Part shown: piece after piece, positions 6,543 to 8,900 of the stretch
How positions within the stretch are numbered: the stretch's first letter is position 1
How the letters are laid out: each line of letters begins with the position of its first letter
Assembly: GCA_046735355.1 (NCBI GenBank)
Contig: JBKPTC010000164.1
Span: 1-8,900 of the forward strand
DNA length: 8,900 nt
Direction: 5' to 3'
From: DATAEU01 sp046735355
Lineage (GTDB): Bacteria > Actinomycetota > UBA4738 > HRBIN12
Position numbers and translations under genes: made by a program
The notes under the pieces: generated by a model
Seen by the model: only the letters and a program-made list of their open reading frames with translations
What the model was told of the DNA's origin: nothing
The model's database searches: none

Positions 6543-7076
6543 GTGCAGCTCGAACCGGTCGTCGCGATGCGCACCTGGTGGCTGGGTTGGCGCGCGCGAG
6601 CAGATGCGCCGGTCCTGCTTCCGGTGATCGCAGGCGGCGGCCCGTGGCCCGCCCGGCGCCCGACGCGCGCGGTGTGCCGACGCCGCCGCGGGCACGAGGT
6701 GCCGGGTGAGGGATGCCTGTGCGGACTCCACGCCACGACCGACGAGGCGCGCCTGCGGCGGACGCGCAGCCCCGGCGTCGTCGGAACGGTCGCGATGTGG
6801 GGCCGCGTCGTGCAGCACGAGCGCGGCTATCGCGCCGAGATGGGCTATCCGCAGCGGCTGCGGCTCACGTGCTTCCTGTGCATGGTCGAGCACGGGCTCG
6901 CATCGGAACGACCGCGGTTCGTCGCGCGGCTGCGTCGAGGCAGGTTGATCCCGCTGTGCGGCGAGCACCTCGACCTCGCGCGGCGATACGACCTTCCGAT
7001 CATCGAGGTGCTGTCGGGCGCCGCCGTCGAACGCGCGCTGCTCGACGCGTACGCCGTGGACCCGCTCGCGGTCTGA
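6543..7076 (+). CDS. Small protein with two Cys/His clusters, putative zinc-binding, function unknown
   Basis: The product has 177 residues, no signal peptide and no membrane segment. Two possible metal sites are visible. The first is Cys45, Cys58, Cys60 and His63 within the CLCGLHA stretch. The second is Cys110-x2-Cys113 with Cys139-x2-His142 (CFLC and CGEH), spaced like a zinc ribbon. Between them is GTVAMWGRVVQHERGYRAEM (81-100), a pattern I associate with unnamed actinobacterial proteins that also carry a CxCGxxA motif. The Arg-rich character (for example CRRRRGHEV) could suit nucleic acid contact, but that is inference. It follows the sugar dehydrogenase by 75 bases on the same strand, and its stop is 3 bases from the stop of the convergent coiled-coil gene. 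The GTG start is chosen from GGAGG upstream. Family membership is recalled, not searched. Confidence 0.75.
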   Translation: MQLEPVVAMRTWWLGWRARADAPVLLPVIAGGGPWPARRPTRAVCRRRRGHEVPGEGCLCGLHATTDEARLRRTRSPGVVGTVAMWGRVVQHERGYRAEMGYPQRLRLTCFLCMVEHGLASERPRFVARLRRGRLIPLCGEHLDLARRYDLPIIEVLSGAAVERALLDAYAVDPLAV

Positions 7077-7079
7077 GCG

Positions 7080-8900
7080 TCACCGCTCGTCGCGGTCGGT
7101 CGGAGTCGTGACCCGGTGGCGCGCCGCCGCGGCGCGCGTCAGCCGCTCGCGGAGCGATAGACCCTCCGGCGAGACCTCGATCGGCGGCTCCGCGGCCTCC
7201 GGCTCCGGCTCGGCCGGCACCTCGGCGGCCGGCTGCCACCGATCCTCGGGCTCCGGGATGCGCGGCGCGTTCCGGCGCTTGCGGAACGCCGTCAGACGCG
7301 ATCCGACCGTCGCCTCGTCGGGCGGGTCGAACACCGGTGAGCCGTCGGCGGGTGTCGCGTCGGCGTACGCGGGGAGCATCTGACCGTCGTCGGTCGCGGG
7401 CGCCGCGGCTCCGACCGAGGCCGCCGCGAGCTGATCGCGCATCGACTCGATCCGCTGACGCGCCTGCTTCAGCTCGAGCTGCGTGTTCGCGAGCTGTTCG
7501 TGCGCATGCTGGACCTCGGCGATGTCGGTGCGTCGCGCGTCCTCGAGCTCGGCGACCCGACGGCGAAGGTCGTCGACGTCCGCGTTGCCCGTCGGCTCGA
7601 CGGTCGCGGCGCTGACGGCCTCGAGCTGCGCCCGGATCTTCGACACCTCGGCGTCCCGGTCCGCGACGGCGAGCCGCAGGTGCTCGAGCTCCTCCTCCTT
7701 CGAGCGGAGCGTCGCCCGAGCCTGGATCAGCTCGTCGTCTTTCGAAGTCATCTCGGTCTGGAGCCGTTCGACGTCGCCGTCGTGCCCCCCGGTGTCGGCG
7801 CGGACGCGGTCGAAATCGGTGCGAGCGGCCTCGAGCGCCGCCCGAAGCTGCTCGAGCTCCGTCGTCGAGCCGGCGGCGTCGGCGCGGAGCTGCTCGATCT
7901 CGTCGACGCGCGACGCTGTGTCGGCGCGGAACGCCTCGAGCTGCGCGTCCTTGCCGGCTGACTCGGCACGGAGCGCCTCCACCTCGGACGCGTGTGCGGC
8001 GGCCTGCGCGCGAAGCGTCTCGAGCTCGGACGCGTGTGCGGCGGCCTGCGCGCGGATCGTCTCGAGCTCCGAACGGTGCGACGTCGCCTCTCCGCGGACG
8101 GACTCGAGCTCGGCCGTCCTCGCGTCGGCCTCGGCGCGTGCCGCCTCGAGCTCCGTCTTGGTAGCGGCGGCGTTCGCGCGGAGCGTCTCCAGCTCGGTCC
8201 TGTTCGCCGTCGCATCGGCTCGCAGCGCGTCGAGCTCGGCGTTCTTGGCGACCGCCTCGGCCCGCAGCTGCTCGAGCTCGGCGGTCTTGGCCGCCGCCTC
8301 GGCGCGGGCGTGATCGGCCTCGCCGGCGCGCTCGCCGAGACCGCTGCGCAGCTGCTCGAGCTCGGCGTTGCGCTCGAGCACGGTCCGCTGCAGCTCCTGC
8401 AGCTGCCCGTCGCGCTCCACGATGGTCGAGCGAAGCCGCTCGACCTCCTCGTCGCGCTCGCCCGTGGCCAGGCCCACCAGCTCGAGCTGGGCGACGGCGT
8501 CCGCCTTGTCCTGTCGCGCCTGCTCGAGCTCGGCCTGCATCCTGGTCAGCCGGTCCGTCGACTCGGCGAGTGCAGCGTGGGTCTCGCTCAACCGGATCGA
8601 GATGCGGTCGAGGTCGTTCTGCGTCTCTGCGCTCGACGTCTTCGCGCGCTCGTCCGCCTCGGCGATCCGGCGGTCGGCGTCTGCGGCCCGCTGCTCGGCC
8701 TGAGCGGCGCGCGTCTCCGCCTCGGCCATCCGCTGCTCGGCTGCGGTAGCGCGCGCCTGCGCCTCGAGGACCCTGCCCTCGGCGTCGCCTCCGCGAGCCT
8801 CGATCTCGGCAAGGCGCTGCTCCAGCTCGGCCTGGCGGGCCCGCGACGCGTTGCCGTCGCTGAGCGCGATGTTCATCCGCTCGATCTCACTGGCCAGGCG
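7080..8900 (-). CDS. Large coiled-coil repeat protein with a Pro/Glu-rich basic-motif tail (N terminus outside window)
   Basis: The frame runs from TGA at 7080-7082 to the window edge. An ATG at 8876 exists, but the eight upstream codons (RLASEIER before the Met) are open and fit the same coiled coil, so the true start lies beyond 8900. Numbered from that Met: residues about 15-140 are heptad coil, including an exact 7-residue series at 39-80 (AEQRMAE, AETRAAQ, AEQRAAD). Residues 143-422 are 20 in-register 14-residue repeats, consensus [AST]ELExLRAxAAxxx. Residues 433-485 are more coil, and 490-598 form a disordered-looking Pro/Glu/Ala tail with two similar basic motifs, SRLTAFRKRR and ERLTRAAAARHR. 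There is no membrane segment or enzyme domain in the visible part. Such coils usually scaffold or space other domains; the missing N terminus may hold the functional one. SMC-like ATPase motifs are absent. Confidence 0.85.
   Translation of the reverse strand, partial: RLASEIERMNIALSDGNASRARQAELEQRLAEIEARGGDAEGRVLEAQARATAAEQRMAEAETRAAQAEQRAADADRRIAEADERAKTSSAETQNDLDRISIRLSETHAALAESTDRLTRMQAELEQARQDKADAVAQLELVGLATGERDEEVERLRSTIVERDGQLQELQRTVLERNAELEQLRSGLGERAGEADHARAEAAAKTAELEQLRAEAVAKNAELDALRADATANRTELETLRANAAATKTELEAARAEADARTAELESVRGEATSHRSELETIRAQAAAHASELETLRAQAAAHASEVEALRAESAGKDAQLEAFRADTASRVDEIEQLRADAAGSTTELEQLRAALEAARTDFDRVRADTGGHDGDVERLQTEMTSKDDELIQARATLRSKEEELEHLRLAVADRDAEVSKIRAQLEAVSAATVEPTGNADVDDLRRRVAELEDARRTDIAEVQHAHEQLANTQLELKQARQRIESMRDQLAAASVGAAAPATDDGQMLPAYADATPADGSPVFDPPDEATVGSRLTAFRKRRNAPRIPEPEDRWQPAAEVPAEPEPEAAEPPIEVSPEGLSLRERLTRAAAARHRVTTPTDRDER
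7611..8450 (-). repeat. Array of 20 tandem 42-base (14-residue) repeats
   Basis: Residues 143-422 of the coiled-coil protein divide into 20 units of exactly 14 residues with no insertion or deletion. Each opens with a form of x-E-L-E-x-L-R. Leu at positions 3 and 6 and Ala at 10 give one strong and one weak heptad per unit. At DNA level the phase is marked by recurring GAGCTCGAG-like sequence. Most units have diverged, so this is a protein repeat rather than a fresh DNA satellite, apart from one near-identical pair. Confidence 0.85.
7986..8069 (-). repeat. Near-identical pair of 42-base repeat units
   Basis: Bases 7986-8027 and 8028-8069 match at 40 of 42 positions and encode ELETLRAQAAAHAS and ELETIRAQAAAHAS. 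Neighbouring units are much less alike, so this pair looks like a recent duplication or gene conversion within the array. Confidence 0.85.

Noticed and set aside
7483..8313. Plus-strand open frame rich in Ser, Ala and Arg across the coiled-coil array
   Set aside because: It is the antisense reading of the 42-base repeats; its own repeats follow passively from the coil. The minus-strand frame gives clear heptads and continues through the window edge.
7611..8450. CRISPR-like or iteron-type direct repeats
   Set aside because: The 42-base periodicity is wholly explained by in-frame 14-residue coiled-coil units, and there are no spacers between identical repeats.
7080..8900. SMC/Rad50-type ATPase as identity of the coiled-coil protein
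   Set aside because: No Walker A, Walker B or ABC signature is present in the visible part, and the C terminus is a disordered tail rather than an ATPase head.

Overview
This is a GC-rich chromosomal window. Codons in the real genes end almost always in G or C, and long spurious open frames run antisense to most of them. The gene content is a form II CoxL-like molybdoenzyme, a PQQ-type sugar dehydrogenase, an S9 peptidase, a small Cys/His protein with the GxVxxWGRVVxHxxGYRAE pattern I associate with actinobacterial hypothetical proteins, and TANNNT elements close to start codons. Together these suggest an Actinomycetota bacterium, possibly of the Thermoleophilia type. That placement is inference; there is no rRNA or other marker gene here.

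Layout. At 1-80 lies the 3' end of a plus-strand gene. It overlaps tail to tail with a minus-strand block that is read from 5349 down to 64: a CoxL-type molybdopterin subunit (5349-3055), a small secreted Gly/His/Asp-rich protein (2990-2334), an S9 prolyl-oligopeptidase-family peptidase (2272-461) and an SRPBCC-fold protein (438-64). The last two are only 22 bases apart and probably cotranscribed. The gap behind the CoxL gene holds an 18-base perfect palindrome that may end or attenuate transcription. Divergent from the CoxL gene, with 29 bases between the two start codons, is a secreted PQQ-dependent sugar dehydrogenase (5379-6467). It is followed on the same strand by a small protein with two Cys/His clusters (6543-7076). 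Three bases past its stop comes the stop of a large minus-strand coiled-coil protein (7080 to beyond 8900), built around 20 in-register 14-residue repeats.

Functional reading. No single pathway is obvious. Two redox enzymes share a very short divergent control region, which could mean shared regulation. However, the CoxL subunit has no medium (FAD) or small (2Fe-2S) subunit gene next to it here, so its partners must be encoded elsewhere. The most distinctive items are the regular coiled-coil array with its double RLT tail motif, the unpartnered CoxL with a DxDxDG loop, the Cys/His-cluster protein, and the low-complexity secreted protein. I see no CRISPR array, insertion sequence, prophage, tRNA or recognised defence system. 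No stretch longer than 300 bases lacks a gene.
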